This document shows, piece by piece, positions 19,076-28,875 of a stretch of DNA of 64,000 nucleotides (positions are counted from its first letter, which is position 1; each line of letters opens with the position of its first letter). The notes under the pieces are model-generated. The model was given only the letters and a program-made list of their open reading frames with translations. It was not told the origin of the DNA and ran no database searches. Location of the stretch: NCBI GenBank assembly GCA_913061515.1, contig CAJXSF010000001.1:1-64000 (forward strand). The letters run 5' to 3'. The DNA comes from an uncultured Gammaproteobacteria bacterium (GTDB lineage Bacteria; Pseudomonadota; Gammaproteobacteria; Pseudomonadales; Pseudohongiellaceae). Made by a program: the position numbers and the translations under genes.

Positions 19076-20938
19076 ATGTCTGAGCGTTCGATAATTGGTC
19101 AAATATTTCATTTCATTGGTCGCAGCATCGACATGGTCAGGGTCATTCTTGGTCGTATAGTGTTCTTGTTGGTCGTTGTGCTTGTGTTAGGTTTTCTCTT
19201 CAGTGGTCCGGCGCAGATTCAAATTGCCGACAATACACTGGTGGTCTTAGCGCCCAAGGGAGCGATTGTAGAGCAAAGCAATGTACTTGCCGTCAGCGAT
19301 CTATTGCTTGGTAACGATGAATTTATCGACACCCCTGTTCAAGATGTACTCGACACTTTGATGTACGCCGCACAAGATGAGCGGGTGCAGGGCGTCATTC
19401 TTGAGCTAGAAGAGATGACTGCTGTCAGCAATGCGAACCTTGAGCGCATTGGCCGCGCTCTTGAGGACTACAAGCTCAGCGGCAAAGCATTGCTCGCCCA
19501 TGGCCAGTTCTTCACGCAAGCTCAGTACTACCTCGCCTCCTATGCTGACTCCATCTATATGCACGCCATGGGGCAACTGATGTTGCCAGGTTTCGGCGGC
19601 AGTCAGTTGTTTTTTTCAGAGCTATTAGAAAAATTAGGCGTCACGATGCACATTTTTAGAGTGGGCACTCATAAAGCTGCAGTAGAGCCTTTTATTCTCA
19701 ATGGCATGTCAGATGAATCGCGACAAAACAATCAGCAACTCATTGATGAGTTGTGGCAACGTTATGTCAATCAGATAGCGCGCAATCGTGGGCTCACGGT
19801 CGAGCAAGTGCAAGAGTACGCGCAAAATTATGCACAGTTGTTGCTGGCAGCGAATGGAGATACCGCGCGGCTAGCTGTACAACAACAGTTGATAGATGAA
19901 CTGGTATCGCCGGCGCAGTTAGAACTTCGTCTTAGCAGCATTGTAGGTGCTAGAGCGTCGGCGAACAGTATTTCCCACGAGCAATATCTTGGCGCAGTTA
20001 GTGAAATCGTAATGCCTAGCGAGTCAGAAATTGGAGTCATTGTGGCGCAAGGGTCGATCAATATGGGAGAACAACCCCGTGGCGCAATTGGTTCGGATTC
20101 GCTCAATCGATTAATCGCACAAGCCCGAAATGATGCTTCAGTAAAAGCAGTTGTCTTACGTGTGGATTCGCCAGGGGGGTCCGCTTTTGCCTCAGAACTT
20201 ATTCGACAAGAATTGCTGGAGTTGCAAAGAGCGGGTAAACCATTGGTTATCTCTATGGGTGGTACTGCTGCATCGGGAGGCTATTGGATATCGGCAAGTG
20301 CAGATGAGATTTGGGCGTCACCGGCAACGATTACCGGTTCTATTGGGATTTTTAGCATCGTGCCCACTTTCGAAAATAGCATTGAGAAAATTGGTGTTTA
20401 TGCCGATGGCGTTGGTACAACGCCTTATAGCCGCGCGGATGTGCTCACAGGTATGAATAGTGAGCTAGCGACAGTCTTGCAATCGAGTATCGAACAACAG
20501 TACAGAAATTTTTTGCAACTAGTTGCAGACGGCAGGGGTTTAGAAATTGATGCAGTAGATGCTGTCGCACAAGGCCAAGTGTGGACCGGCACGCAAGCAA
20601 TGAACTTTGGTCTTGTCGATAATCTCGGCGATCTCGATGATGCCATTGCCGCCGCAGCGCGCTTGGCAGAGGTAGATGATTATACTTGGCGCTATATCGA
20701 AAAAACACTCAGCCCTGGCGAACAGTTTGCCCAAGAAATTATTAACAATTTTTCGGTGCAAGCAAGTTTACAAGCACTGTCCAATACCATGATGGGGCCG
20801 GTGGATCGCTTATTGTCTAGCAACACTGATATCCGTGCACTGCAAAGCACATTAAATGAGGCGAGCCAGTTTCTAACGATTAAAGACCCGCGCAATAATT
20901 TGGCTGTGTGTGAATTTTGTGTGTCCCTACTTCACTAA
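19076..20938 (+). CDS. sppA: Signal peptide peptidase SppA, 67-kDa type
   Basis: 620-residue membrane-anchored serine protease that degrades released signal peptides in the periplasm. One N-terminal transmembrane segment (about residues 20-44) is followed by two tandem S49 domains, as in E. coli SppA (618 residues). The Ser/Lys dyad is visible: K200 in GTHKAAVEPF of the first domain and S400 in GTAASGGYW of the second. Its stop overlaps the convergent aldo/keto reductase stop by a few bases. Confidence 0.95.
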   Translation: MSERSIIGQIFHFIGRSIDMVRVILGRIVFLLVVVLVLGFLFSGPAQIQIADNTLVVLAPKGAIVEQSNVLAVSDLLLGNDEFIDTPVQDVLDTLMYAAQDERVQGVILELEEMTAVSNANLERIGRALEDYKLSGKALLAHGQFFTQAQYYLASYADSIYMHAMGQLMLPGFGGSQLFFSELLEKLGVTMHIFRVGTHKAAVEPFILNGMSDESRQNNQQLIDELWQRYVNQIARNRGLTVEQVQEYAQNYAQLLLAANGDTARLAVQQQLIDELVSPAQLELRLSSIVGARASANSISHEQYLGAVSEIVMPSESEIGVIVAQGSINMGEQPRGAIGSDSLNRLIAQARNDASVKAVVLRVDSPGGSAFASELIRQELLELQRAGKPLVISMGGTAASGGYWISASADEIWASPATITGSIGIFSIVPTFENSIEKIGVYADGVGTTPYSRADVLTGMNSELATVLQSSIEQQYRNFLQLVADGRGLEIDAVDAVAQGQVWTGTQAMNFGLVDNLGDLDDAIAAAARLAEVDDYTWRYIEKTLSPGEQFAQEIINNFSVQASLQALSNTMMGPVDRLLSSNTDIRALQSTLNEASQFLTIKDPRNNLAVCEFCVSLLH

Positions 20939-21732
20939 AGCGTTGCTGCGGCAATTGCATGCGCAATATTTTGGCGCAAATGGGTTGGGGTGATGCTGCC
21001 AATGATGATGGAACCGACACCAGGGTGGCCGTAAATAAAATTCATGCTGGCGCGCACTGGGTCGACGTTTGAATTTGCTCCGGATAAATGCCCGCTATTG
21101 AGAGCCTTCTTAATGAGCACGCCTTTGTTCTTCTGCAAAGCCGTATCGATCACTCGTTGTTCATCTGGCTCTTCGGGGCGATAAGTGACCATGACAATGT
21201 CGGCGCGTTCAATGGCGAGCAAGCCACCGGCTAAAGTCTTTGTCGACATGCCAAACGCGCGAATATACCCTTCGTCGCGAAGCTTCTCTAGGCTCGCGAA
21301 ACAATCGCTGTGTTCGATGATGTCGCTATCATTGCCGTCTGAATGCACGAGTACAATGTCGAGATAGTCAGTTTTTAGCCGACGCAGACTGCGCTCTACA
21401 CTTGTGCGAGTGTGCTTGGCACTGAAATCGAAATTCGATTGACCGTTTTCAAATTCTTCGCCCACTTTTGTGCAGATCTTCCAATGCTCACGTTCGCGGA
21501 GCAATTGGCCTAGACGCTCTTCGCTGTGTCCATAGGCCGGTGCCGTATCGATTAAATTCATGCCGGCCTCACGACAGATACTAAGAATATTGAGAACGCT
21601 TTGATCGTCGGGAAGCTGGAACCCAGAGGGATATTTCACACCTTGATTACGGCCAAATTTGACAGTGCCAAGCCCAAGACAGGAGACGTCCAGTCCCGTT
21701 CGCCCGAGACTGCGCATAGGTAGCAACTTCAT
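20935..21732 (-). CDS. Aldo/keto reductase
   Basis: 265-residue TIM-barrel NAD(P)H-dependent oxidoreductase. The catalytic tetrad is recognisable: Asp and Tyr in LIDTAPAYGHSEERLG, Lys in KICTKVG and His in DIVLVHSDG. The C-terminal cofactor segment reads GSIIIGSITPTHLRQN. The substrate is unknown. Its start overlaps the upstream FAD oxidoreductase stop (ATGA), so the two are translated together and probably act in one pathway. Confidence 0.88.
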   Translation of the reverse strand: MKLLPMRSLGRTGLDVSCLGLGTVKFGRNQGVKYPSGFQLPDDQSVLNILSICREAGMNLIDTAPAYGHSEERLGQLLREREHWKICTKVGEEFENGQSNFDFSAKHTRTSVERSLRRLKTDYLDIVLVHSDGNDSDIIEHSDCFASLEKLRDEGYIRAFGMSTKTLAGGLLAIERADIVMVTYRPEEPDEQRVIDTALQKNKGVLIKKALNSGHLSGANSNVDPVRASMNFIYGHPGVGSIIIGSITPTHLRQNIAHAIAAATL

Positions 21733-22952
21733 CGGAGTAAATCCTCCCAGCGTGGCTGCGCAATGCTGGCCGTGGCAAACTGCTTGCGCAATTGGGCAAG
21801 TGTAGAACCCTCGTTGGAGCCGCTTTCTGCGGCAATCGATTGCTGCTGTAAGGTGTTCACTACACTCTGTCCAAGCTCAGGAGTCAGTGTGAGTTTGGTA
21901 GGCCAGGTCAGCAAGACATTCTCTGTTGCATGTAAATAGGCGGTGTCAGGTCGTTGCAAATTGGCGAGTTTTGGTTCGGCCCTATTGATAAAGAAACTAG
22001 TCCATTGAGCGCGATCATAGTCGACCCATGGGAAGACCTCTTGCAGCTGCTGTCGGCCTAGGGCTATCTGTTGCTCTGCGCTACGGTCGACGCCACTTTC
22101 CGCAATCTCACCGCCTATATACCAAATCCAGCCTCCATCTTGGCTAGGGTGCGAGGTGATGGTCATGCGCGGGGTCATTCCGAAGCTATCGCCTATACAG
22201 TGCAAAAACACAGGGTGTGGGTGATCACTGCGTAGCGCTAACATGTGCAGAGGACGCACTTGCATGGACGGCTGTTCGATACCGATCTGACTGAGTAGGG
22301 CGCCATTGCCTTCACCCGCTGCCAAAATATAACGCTTAGCAGACAGGGCAATCGTACCCCTGCTAGTGTTTAGTGCGAGTTGTGCAATTGCGCCCTTATT
22401 GTTGCAGACCAGGCGCATTTGCTCTTTCGGGACATGGAAAATTCTATCGGCATGGGGTGAGGACAAATTGCTCACTAGCGAAGGAGTGTCCACCACGAAA
22501 TCGGTGAGCTTATAGAGTGTGCCAGAGAGTGACTGGCCACGCAGGAACTCCGGATAGGATGATGCGCTAAGAGCGTCTATGCGGCCTCGCAATGCTTTGC
22601 TGCCGAGAAAAGTCTTTAGGCGTGAACGATAGCCACCGCTAGACCACATGAAATAGTGGGGTGCTAAGACCTTGGTTTGACGCAGATCGATATCGCCTTC
22701 GCCCGCAAGGCATTGGCGCCAACGATCGGGCATTGCTGCGATAGCACTGCTAGCGGGGCTTAAGACTCCGCTCAGTGCATACTTCAACCCGCCGTGGATG
22801 ATGCCTTGCGAGGCAAGGGTTTGGCCACCACCAAGGGCGTCAGTCTCCAATAGCACCGTCTCTAAACCTTGTTGGCGTAAGCGGTTTAGGAGCCAAAGCC
22901 CGGCGATTCCACCGCCAAAAATGACAATGTCGGTGTGTAGTTCTTGGGTCAT
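21729..22952 (-). CDS. FAD-dependent oxidoreductase, DAO family
   Basis: 407-residue flavoprotein with an N-terminal Rossmann dinucleotide-binding motif GGGIAG (about residues 13-18) and the following LLETDALGGGQTLASQG segment typical of glycerol-3-phosphate/amino-acid oxidase-like enzymes. No specific substrate motif is recognised. It pairs with the aldo/keto reductase downstream. The same two gene types near waaA occur in Pseudomonas, as far as I recall. Its start region is divergent with waaA. Confidence 0.8.
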   Translation of the reverse strand: MTQELHTDIVIFGGGIAGLWLLNRLRQQGLETVLLETDALGGGQTLASQGIIHGGLKYALSGVLSPASSAIAAMPDRWRQCLAGEGDIDLRQTKVLAPHYFMWSSGGYRSRLKTFLGSKALRGRIDALSASSYPEFLRGQSLSGTLYKLTDFVVDTPSLVSNLSSPHADRIFHVPKEQMRLVCNNKGAIAQLALNTSRGTIALSAKRYILAAGEGNGALLSQIGIEQPSMQVRPLHMLALRSDHPHPVFLHCIGDSFGMTPRMTITSHPSQDGGWIWYIGGEIAESGVDRSAEQQIALGRQQLQEVFPWVDYDRAQWTSFFINRAEPKLANLQRPDTAYLHATENVLLTWPTKLTLTPELGQSVVNTLQQQSIAAESGSNEGSTLAQLRKQFATASIAQPRWEDLLR

Positions 22953-23027
22953 ACATACTCACTTGCGAAAATTTGCTACAGTGCGGCATCACTGACGCGG
23001 CACTCTTATATTGGCGCCAATGGTAGC

Positions 23028-24335
23028 ATGCAACCGCATTGGAGCAGACAAACCGTTTTGAATAGACTCACCTACAACCTCCTTTTTACGCTCGTACTTC
23101 CCATTATCATTGTGCGCCTGCTTTGGCGCTCGCTCAAAGCCCCTGCCTATGCGCGGCGTTGGGCGCAACGCTTCGGCTTTGCCCAGCTAAGCCCAGAGCA
23201 GCAAGCCCTAAAAGGGCAGTGGATCTGGGTACATGCCGTGTCGGTCGGAGAGTCTATCGCGGCAGCTCCCCTGATTCGCAAGTTATTACAGGAGCACCCC
23301 GAGATCCCTATTGTTGTCACAACAATGACGCCCACTGGCTCGGAGCGCGTGCAGGCGATGTTCCCTGAGCAGGTGTGTCATGTGTACGCCCCATACGATC
23401 ACCCCATCGCTGTGCAAAATTTCCTAAATCGATTCAAACCCCGGTTATTGGTAATCATGGAAACAGAGCTATGGCCAAACATCGTGCACTATTCAAAAAA
23501 AGCTGGAGCTAAAGTCATTGTCGCGAACGCGAGGCTTTCAGTGAAATCGGCACGAGGTTACGAGAAATTCATCAAATTGGCATCCCCGATGCTGGCCTCT
23601 ATAGATTGCATTGCAACCCAAGCGCACAATGATGCCCAGCGTTTCATAAAACTTGGTGTTCCCGCAGAAAAAGTGCCAGTCACTGGCAGCATCAAATTTG
23701 AAATAGATTTGCCGGAAGATTTGCAGCAACAACGCCAACAGATGGCTTCATTGATTGAAGGCGAAAGACCAGTGCTGATTGCGGCGAGCACAAGAGAAGG
23801 TGAAGAGGAAAAAGTCCTTGCTGCGTTTAAAAAATGCCTTCCGAACATTCCAGAACTTTTGCTGGTTTTAGTCCCGCGTCATCCCGAAAGATTCCGCTCC
23901 GTCGCAAAACTTTGTCAGAATCAAGGCTTGAGTCTAGTTAGCCGCAGTGACGGTTGTGAAATATCAGAGTTGAATAATGTATTTCTAGGCGACTCGATGG
24001 GCGAGATGTTGAACTATTTTTCAATAAGCGATGTCGCCTTTGTCGGTGGCAGTCTTGTCGAGACAGGGTGCCATAATGTTTTGGAACCGGCGGCATTTGG
24101 GTTGCCCGTGTTAGTGGGGCCTTCTCAGTTCAATTTTCAAACGATCTGTGAGCAGCTTGAAGAAGCAGGTGCTTTGATAACCGTTAGAGATGAGTTGCAT
24201 TTGAGCGACGTGATTCTAGAGCTGTTTGCAGATACAGAGAAAAGAAAGGCAATGGGCGTTGCTGGCCAAAAAATGATTGCCGAGAATAAAGGTGCGCTAC
24301 AACGCACCTACGATATTGTTATTGCACACTATTAG
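23028..24335 (+). CDS. waaA: Kdo transferase WaaA
   Basis: 435-residue GT30 enzyme that adds one or two Kdo residues from CMP-Kdo to lipid IVA at the inner membrane. An N-terminal membrane anchor is followed by KAPAYARRWAQRFGF, the WVHAVSVGESIAAAPL active-site block (catalytic Glu) and the C-terminal ETGCHNVLEPAAFG donor-binding block. I prefer ATG 23028; an upstream in-frame ATG at 22944 would overlap the divergent oxidoreductase start, and the extra residues are not WaaA-like. No strong ribosome site is visible, so a start a few codons downstream remains possible. Confidence 0.95.
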   Translation: MQPHWSRQTVLNRLTYNLLFTLVLPIIIVRLLWRSLKAPAYARRWAQRFGFAQLSPEQQALKGQWIWVHAVSVGESIAAAPLIRKLLQEHPEIPIVVTTMTPTGSERVQAMFPEQVCHVYAPYDHPIAVQNFLNRFKPRLLVIMETELWPNIVHYSKKAGAKVIVANARLSVKSARGYEKFIKLASPMLASIDCIATQAHNDAQRFIKLGVPAEKVPVTGSIKFEIDLPEDLQQQRQQMASLIEGERPVLIAASTREGEEEKVLAAFKKCLPNIPELLLVLVPRHPERFRSVAKLCQNQGLSLVSRSDGCEISELNNVFLGDSMGEMLNYFSISDVAFVGGSLVETGCHNVLEPAAFGLPVLVGPSQFNFQTICEQLEEAGALITVRDELHLSDVILELFADTEKRKAMGVAGQKMIAENKGALQRTYDIVIAHY

Positions 24336-24353
24336 CCAAGAGTGAATTGAACT

Positions 24354-25157
24354 ATGAAATTTGCATTAGTATTACTTACAGCCGTCACTTGTACTTTGGC
24401 AAACCCACTTGCAGCGCAAGTACGAGAGAACCAGGCCGCCAAGAGCATTTTAGATGACAGCCCCTATTCGGGCACCTTGCTGGTATACAAAGAAAGTGAT
24501 GGCTATTTTCAGGCTGGGCATTCTGAGTTGGCATCTAAAGCTTTGATTCCGGCTTCAACGTTTAAGATTGTCAGTGCGATGATCGCGCTAGATACCGAAG
24601 TTGTGCCCGATGCTAATACGGTCTTGCCCTGGGATGGTGTGACGCGTTCACGGCCAGAGATCAACAAGGATCTAGATTTAGTCTCGGCATTTAGAGTGTC
24701 TGCTTTGCCGCATTTTCAAGCACTGGTTAGGCAGATTGGTCCGTCCACGATGCAGCAATACATCGATGCCTTTGGCTATGGAAATCAGGATATCAGTGGC
24801 GGGGATGATATTTTCTGGATTGCAGGGAATATAAAAATTAGCCCAATAGAACAAATTGAACTGTTGCGTAAATTATACCGTGACGATCTGCCTGTGCGCC
24901 CAGAGGTCATGAGTAGCGTTAAACATATGATGATTTCGGAAGAAACCGAAGACTATGTGATTCGCAGTAAGACCGGGTTGGCTGTATTAGATGGTGAGCA
25001 CAATGTCGGCTGGTGGGTCGGTTGGGTTGAGCAGGGAGATGAAAGAGTGTTTTTTGCTAGTGCCCTTGAGGCGGTTTCGCCGGGCGACGATTTTATCCCT
25101 GCGCGAATTAGGCTTATGCGGGAGTTTTTGCAAACGTTGGGTGTTTTAGAGAACTAA
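24354..25157 (+). CDS. Class D (OXA-type) serine beta-lactamase
   Basis: 267 residues with a cleavable signal peptide (about 1-21, ending LAAQ), so a periplasmic enzyme. All class D landmarks are seen in order: the nucleophile and carbamylatable lysine in STFK (S68-K71), SxL at 116-118 in place of the usual SxV, YGN at 142-144, the omega-region FWIAGNIKISPIEQ, KTG at 206-208 and a GWWVGW block. The gene lies between waaA and a peptidase gene with no transposon, integron site or resistance cluster, so it looks like a native chromosomal enzyme. Whether it hydrolyses clinical beta-lactams cannot be told. Confidence 0.92.
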   Translation: MKFALVLLTAVTCTLANPLAAQVRENQAAKSILDDSPYSGTLLVYKESDGYFQAGHSELASKALIPASTFKIVSAMIALDTEVVPDANTVLPWDGVTRSRPEINKDLDLVSAFRVSALPHFQALVRQIGPSTMQQYIDAFGYGNQDISGGDDIFWIAGNIKISPIEQIELLRKLYRDDLPVRPEVMSSVKHMMISEETEDYVIRSKTGLAVLDGEHNVGWWVGWVEQGDERVFFASALEAVSPGDDFIPARIRLMREFLQTLGVLEN

Positions 25158-25176
25158 AGTTTTCAAGGGGGGCAAC

Positions 25177-26922
25177 ATGAAAAGTAGTTTTAAAAGTAAA
25201 CTGATACAGTGGGCAAGCCTATGCATCTTATTTGGACTGAGTGGGGCGAGCATCGCTCAGTCTCCCATCGACACTGAGCGCGCGGGCGGCATCGTAGAGG
25301 CGCTTGCAGATACTCAGCCGCAAAGCTTTAGTGATTTTCTCGAAGCGGTGTCTGCTTTGCCTGCGAGTGCGAACACAGATTATGTGGCGCTGCTAGAGAG
25401 TTTTCGGCAGGGCGAGTCAGTAAGCGAGCTCCAGCGTAATGATCTGTATCGTCTACTTGGTCTCTACGCGCGCGTCAAATATGCCGATGATGCATTGCAA
25501 ACTTTGCGTGAATTCGTTGCGATTCCGACATTCAATGTTGAATCGCTAGTGCAGCATGAGAATCCAGAGTTCCACCGTTTTGCAGAAAAACTACAAAGCC
25601 TTGCAGATGAGTTTAATCTTGATTTTCGTAATGTGGGTGACCGAATTTACGAGATCTCATTGGGCGAAGAAGTGGGTGAGCGCATTGGCGTGCATGCCCA
25701 TGCGGATGTCGTGCCTGTGAATCCTGATTTGTGGGTACTAGAAGATGGCACGAAGTTGGATCCTTTCGTTGTTACGCAAATAGGTAACCGCTTATACGGG
25801 CGTGGTACACAAGATGATAAGAACGGAATCGTCGTGTCTATGTACGCCATGCGTGTGGTGCAGGATGAGAATCTGCCTCTGCTGCGGCATTTCAAACTAC
25901 TAGTGGATACGCGTGAAGAAACTGGTGGTGACGCCATGCCATACTACTTCGAGCGTAACCCAATCCCCGACTATAATATTGCGTTAGATGGCAGCTATCC
26001 TGTCATTATCGCAGAGAAAGGCTATGGCACCGTGATGGCCAGTTTTCCGTTTCGCACTGCAAGTGGTGAGGGCGCGCAGATTGTAGAGCTCACCGGTGGT
26101 TTGGCGACGAACCAAATTCCGGCAAGCGCAAGTGTGTGGTTTACTACCCCACGCGCCGAGCAATTAGTGGCACGTTTGAATCAGGAAGGCGCGTTATTCG
26201 CGACGGCTAATGGGAGCAATTTTGCGATCAACGCCAATCAAGATGGGGCAAGGGTAAGATTGGACGTGCTTGGAGTTTCTGCGCATTCATCCGAACCAAG
26301 CTCAGGGGTCAACCCTGTTTCGCGTATGTTCGCCTTTATTAATGTTCTTGCTCAGCAAGGCTTAGTGCAAAGTAATCACTTTACCGATGCAGCGCTGTAT
26401 GCCAGCGAGAATTGGGGAATGGACTACCTGGGTACACAGTTACAAATTGCTTATTCGGACAGTTTCATGGGGCCGATGACAGCTGCGCAGACCTTTGTGT
26501 CCATAGATGATGACACCCTGCGAACTGCTGTGAATTTGCGCCTACCCATAGGCCGTGAGCCTCAAGACTTGGTGAGCGAACTGGAGAGCACATTGAGTGA
26601 ATGGGCTAGCGCCCGCGACGTTCAGGTCAGCTTTAATATTTCGGCAAGTGATCCGATGTATCGCAATCCAGAGGGTGCATGGGTCAATGCGCTGTTAGAT
26701 ATTGCAGTGGAGAACCTTGGAATCCCGCGCGAGTTCGGCTCCTCCGCTGGTGGCACGTCTATTCATGATCTTCCCAATGGTGTGCAATTTGGCTTGGCTT
26801 TGGCTACTGAAAAATACACAGGGCACAATGCCAATGAATTTAAGACCATCGATCAATTTCTCTTAGATCTGCAGATAGTGACCGAGATGTTTGCACGACT
26901 AGGTGGAATGCCAGCGCTATAA
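25177..26922 (+). CDS. Exported M20-family dipeptidase
   Basis: 581 residues beginning with a signal peptide (about 1-28, ending ASIAQ). The M20 metallopeptidase ligands are present: HAHAD near residue 170, GRGTQDDKNG, TREETGG with the paired glutamates, AHSSEPSSG of the lid domain and GHNANEF near the C-terminus. The sequence resembles Sapep/PepV-type dipeptidases, longer than the family by an N-terminal extension of about 100 residues. It follows the beta-lactamase by 19 bases with a strong AAGGGGGG ribosome site, suggesting cotranscription; periplasmic peptide turnover is a plausible role. Confidence 0.85.
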   Translation: MKSSFKSKLIQWASLCILFGLSGASIAQSPIDTERAGGIVEALADTQPQSFSDFLEAVSALPASANTDYVALLESFRQGESVSELQRNDLYRLLGLYARVKYADDALQTLREFVAIPTFNVESLVQHENPEFHRFAEKLQSLADEFNLDFRNVGDRIYEISLGEEVGERIGVHAHADVVPVNPDLWVLEDGTKLDPFVVTQIGNRLYGRGTQDDKNGIVVSMYAMRVVQDENLPLLRHFKLLVDTREETGGDAMPYYFERNPIPDYNIALDGSYPVIIAEKGYGTVMASFPFRTASGEGAQIVELTGGLATNQIPASASVWFTTPRAEQLVARLNQEGALFATANGSNFAINANQDGARVRLDVLGVSAHSSEPSSGVNPVSRMFAFINVLAQQGLVQSNHFTDAALYASENWGMDYLGTQLQIAYSDSFMGPMTAAQTFVSIDDDTLRTAVNLRLPIGREPQDLVSELESTLSEWASARDVQVSFNISASDPMYRNPEGAWVNALLDIAVENLGIPREFGSSAGGTSIHDLPNGVQFGLALATEKYTGHNANEFKTIDQFLLDLQIVTEMFARLGGMPAL

Positions 26923-26932
26923 AATTGGTGAT

Positions 26933-28267
26933 TCAAATGAGTACGCGGGTAAGGTTTTCGAAACCCGTTTCAGTGACTAGGATATTGTCTTCGATTCTTA
27001 TGCCACCTAGTGGCATAAGGGTGTCGACGATGTCCCAGTTAATTAAGCGGCCTCTCTCGCTATTGCGCTCTTTGTTTAGTAACAATGGAATGAAGTACAA
27101 GCCTGGCTCTATCGTGAAAACTTGCCCGACTTCGGTTTGCCTTGTCGTACGCAAACTTGGGTAGTCCTGTGGCGGGTTACGAGTTTCGCCCTTTGCGTTT
27201 TTCATGCGCCCACCCACGTCGTGCACCTGAATGCCTAGTAGATGCCCTATTCCATGGGGCATGAATAGCGTGCTGATCTTATGCTCTTTCAACGCTTGCA
27301 CCGAGCCTCGGCAGATCCCTGAACCTAATAGAATATTGGTTAAACCTTCATGTGCAGCGCGGTGGATGTCCGGATAGTCTATGCCACTTTTTACGCGGCG
27401 AATCAGGCTGGTTTGCAGTGACTCCACTGCTTCGATAAGATCGCGGAACAAGCTGAGTGTGCCCTCGCGTGTTGACGTTCTAGTGATGTCAGAACAGTAG
27501 CCATTGACCCGACAGCCCGCATCGATAAGTAATACTTGGCTTTGCTTTCTGTTGCTTCGCCGCTTGTTTTGATAATGCAAAATAGCGGCTTTCTCATCGA
27601 GGGCGACAATATTGGTATAGGGCGTTTCTTCTTCAAGCACTTCGCAGGCCTGTAGATAGGCCATGTGTATTTGATATTCGCTATCGCCTTGCAAGAAGGC
27701 GTGGCGCGCCGCCGTGTGACCTAGCAGGGCTTGTCTATTCGCTTTGCGAATACTGGCAATCTCGTACTGAGTTTTCACGGCGCGTTGAAAGTTGAGGTAG
27801 TGCACTAAAGACTCAGGATTCGTGGCTTCTTTTGAAAAACCCAGCGCCTTCGCAAACAATTCATCTTCGCCAACAAAGGCAATATTTTTGATCGAGGAAA
27901 AAGGCGCACTACTGATTTTAGTAATGAGTTCATCACTGCTTGTTAGGCAGTGTACTTGAAATTGTTCGGAGGCCCACTCTTGTAGAGTTACGTCTTGTTC
28001 GTACCAGAAATCGGCAGGGGTAACTTGAAAATAGTGAGCTTTTTTGCCGGGAATAACGAGTACGGCTTGGTCCGGTTTGTTAACAGGTAACCATTGGTTG
28101 AAATGGGGATTTGCTCGAAAGGGGATGCTTTGATCATCGGCAAAGTAATAGTGTTCTTTGCCGCTATGTAAAAGGATTGCGTCAAACTCGCCGTGCTGTT
28201 CAAGCGCTTTCGCATAACGGGTATGCAGAGTGTCAATATGTTGAGCGAAGTGCAACGCAAAGGACAT
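26933..28267 (-). CDS. pepQ: Xaa-Pro dipeptidase
   Basis: 444 residues from the chosen start, matching the PepQ family (about 440). The M24 metal ligands are visible: two Asp in LIDAGCRVNGYCSD, His in HGIGHLLGIQVHDVGG, Glu in FTIEPGLYF and Glu in GGIRIEDN. PepQ cleaves X-Pro dipeptides in the cytoplasm. ATG 28267 has GAGG about 8 bases upstream and gives the conserved N-terminus; an in-frame start at 28321 adds 18 residues lacking family similarity. It converges on the M20 gene with a 10-base gap. Confidence 0.92.
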   Translation of the reverse strand: MSFALHFAQHIDTLHTRYAKALEQHGEFDAILLHSGKEHYYFADDQSIPFRANPHFNQWLPVNKPDQAVLVIPGKKAHYFQVTPADFWYEQDVTLQEWASEQFQVHCLTSSDELITKISSAPFSSIKNIAFVGEDELFAKALGFSKEATNPESLVHYLNFQRAVKTQYEIASIRKANRQALLGHTAARHAFLQGDSEYQIHMAYLQACEVLEEETPYTNIVALDEKAAILHYQNKRRSNRKQSQVLLIDAGCRVNGYCSDITRTSTREGTLSLFRDLIEAVESLQTSLIRRVKSGIDYPDIHRAAHEGLTNILLGSGICRGSVQALKEHKISTLFMPHGIGHLLGIQVHDVGGRMKNAKGETRNPPQDYPSLRTTRQTEVGQVFTIEPGLYFIPLLLNKERNSERGRLINWDIVDTLMPLGGIRIEDNILVTETGFENLTRVLI

Positions 28268-28361
28268 GAATAAAGCCTCACATTTAGAATTTGTTTGGAT
28301 CGAGGCAATCGACAATAACACAGAGCGAGTTCTGCTCCTATAAGTGGGCAGCGATGCTTTA

Positions 28362-28391
28362 TTGAAGTAAGCGTATGCTTGGCGCTATGAT
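28362..28391 (+). promoter_or_regulatory. Candidate sigma-70 promoter for the cupin-GST pair
   Basis: TTGAAG (28362-28367) and TATGAT (28386-28391) are separated by 18 bases and lie 65 bases before the cupin ATG. This is a pattern match only. Confidence 0.4.
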
Positions 28392-28455
28392 TGAAGCAGC
28401 TAAGAATTGCTAAGTACGTTGATTGCCAATAAAAACAAACATCAAGGAAAACGCC

Positions 28456-28863
28456 ATGGCTAAGAACGGTCCATTTGAGTTGCAGCGCCACTTTGCGCAT
28501 TTGCGCAGTGATGCAACCGCAAATGTCTTAGAAGTTAATGAGACGTTCTGGCAGGATCTTAGCCAAGGTCAGTTTGGCAATTTTAAAAATGAATACTTAG
28601 TTTCGACGCTAGCCTTCGATCAAAACTGGCCAGTTTGGGAAATGCACCCGCAAGGCGATGAAGTCGTCGTGCTGTTATCTGGGGCGCTAGACCTAGTATT
28701 AGAGAAAAAAACCGGCAACAAAGTCATCTGTATGAGTGGTAGTGCAAATTGGACCATCGTGCCTAAGGGCGTATGGCATACGGCAAGAGTTTATGAGCCC
28801 AGCGTTGTATTGTTTATTACTCCAGGTGAGGGCACCTTACAAAGACCCATCGATCTGCTCTAG
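28456..28863 (+). CDS. Cupin-domain protein
   Basis: 135-residue single-domain beta-barrel protein. The cupin motif 1 region reads WEMHPQGDEVVVLLSGAL and motif 2 reads VPKGVWHTARV, giving a possible metal site. No signal peptide. ATG 28456 is preceded by AAGGAAAA; a TTG at 28423 would add 11 non-cupin residues. It is 12 bases before a GST gene and probably cotranscribed with it. Substrate and function unknown. Confidence 0.75.
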   Translation: MAKNGPFELQRHFAHLRSDATANVLEVNETFWQDLSQGQFGNFKNEYLVSTLAFDQNWPVWEMHPQGDEVVVLLSGALDLVLEKKTGNKVICMSGSANWTIVPKGVWHTARVYEPSVVLFITPGEGTLQRPIDLL

Positions 28864-28875
28864 GAGTAACTAGCA

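Noticed and set aside
22944-23027. Longer start for waaA
   Set aside because: It would overlap the divergent FAD oxidoreductase start, and the added residues do not look like WaaA.
24336-26922. Mobile resistance element around the class D beta-lactamase
   Set aside because: No transposase, integrase, attC-like site or flanking inverted repeat was seen.
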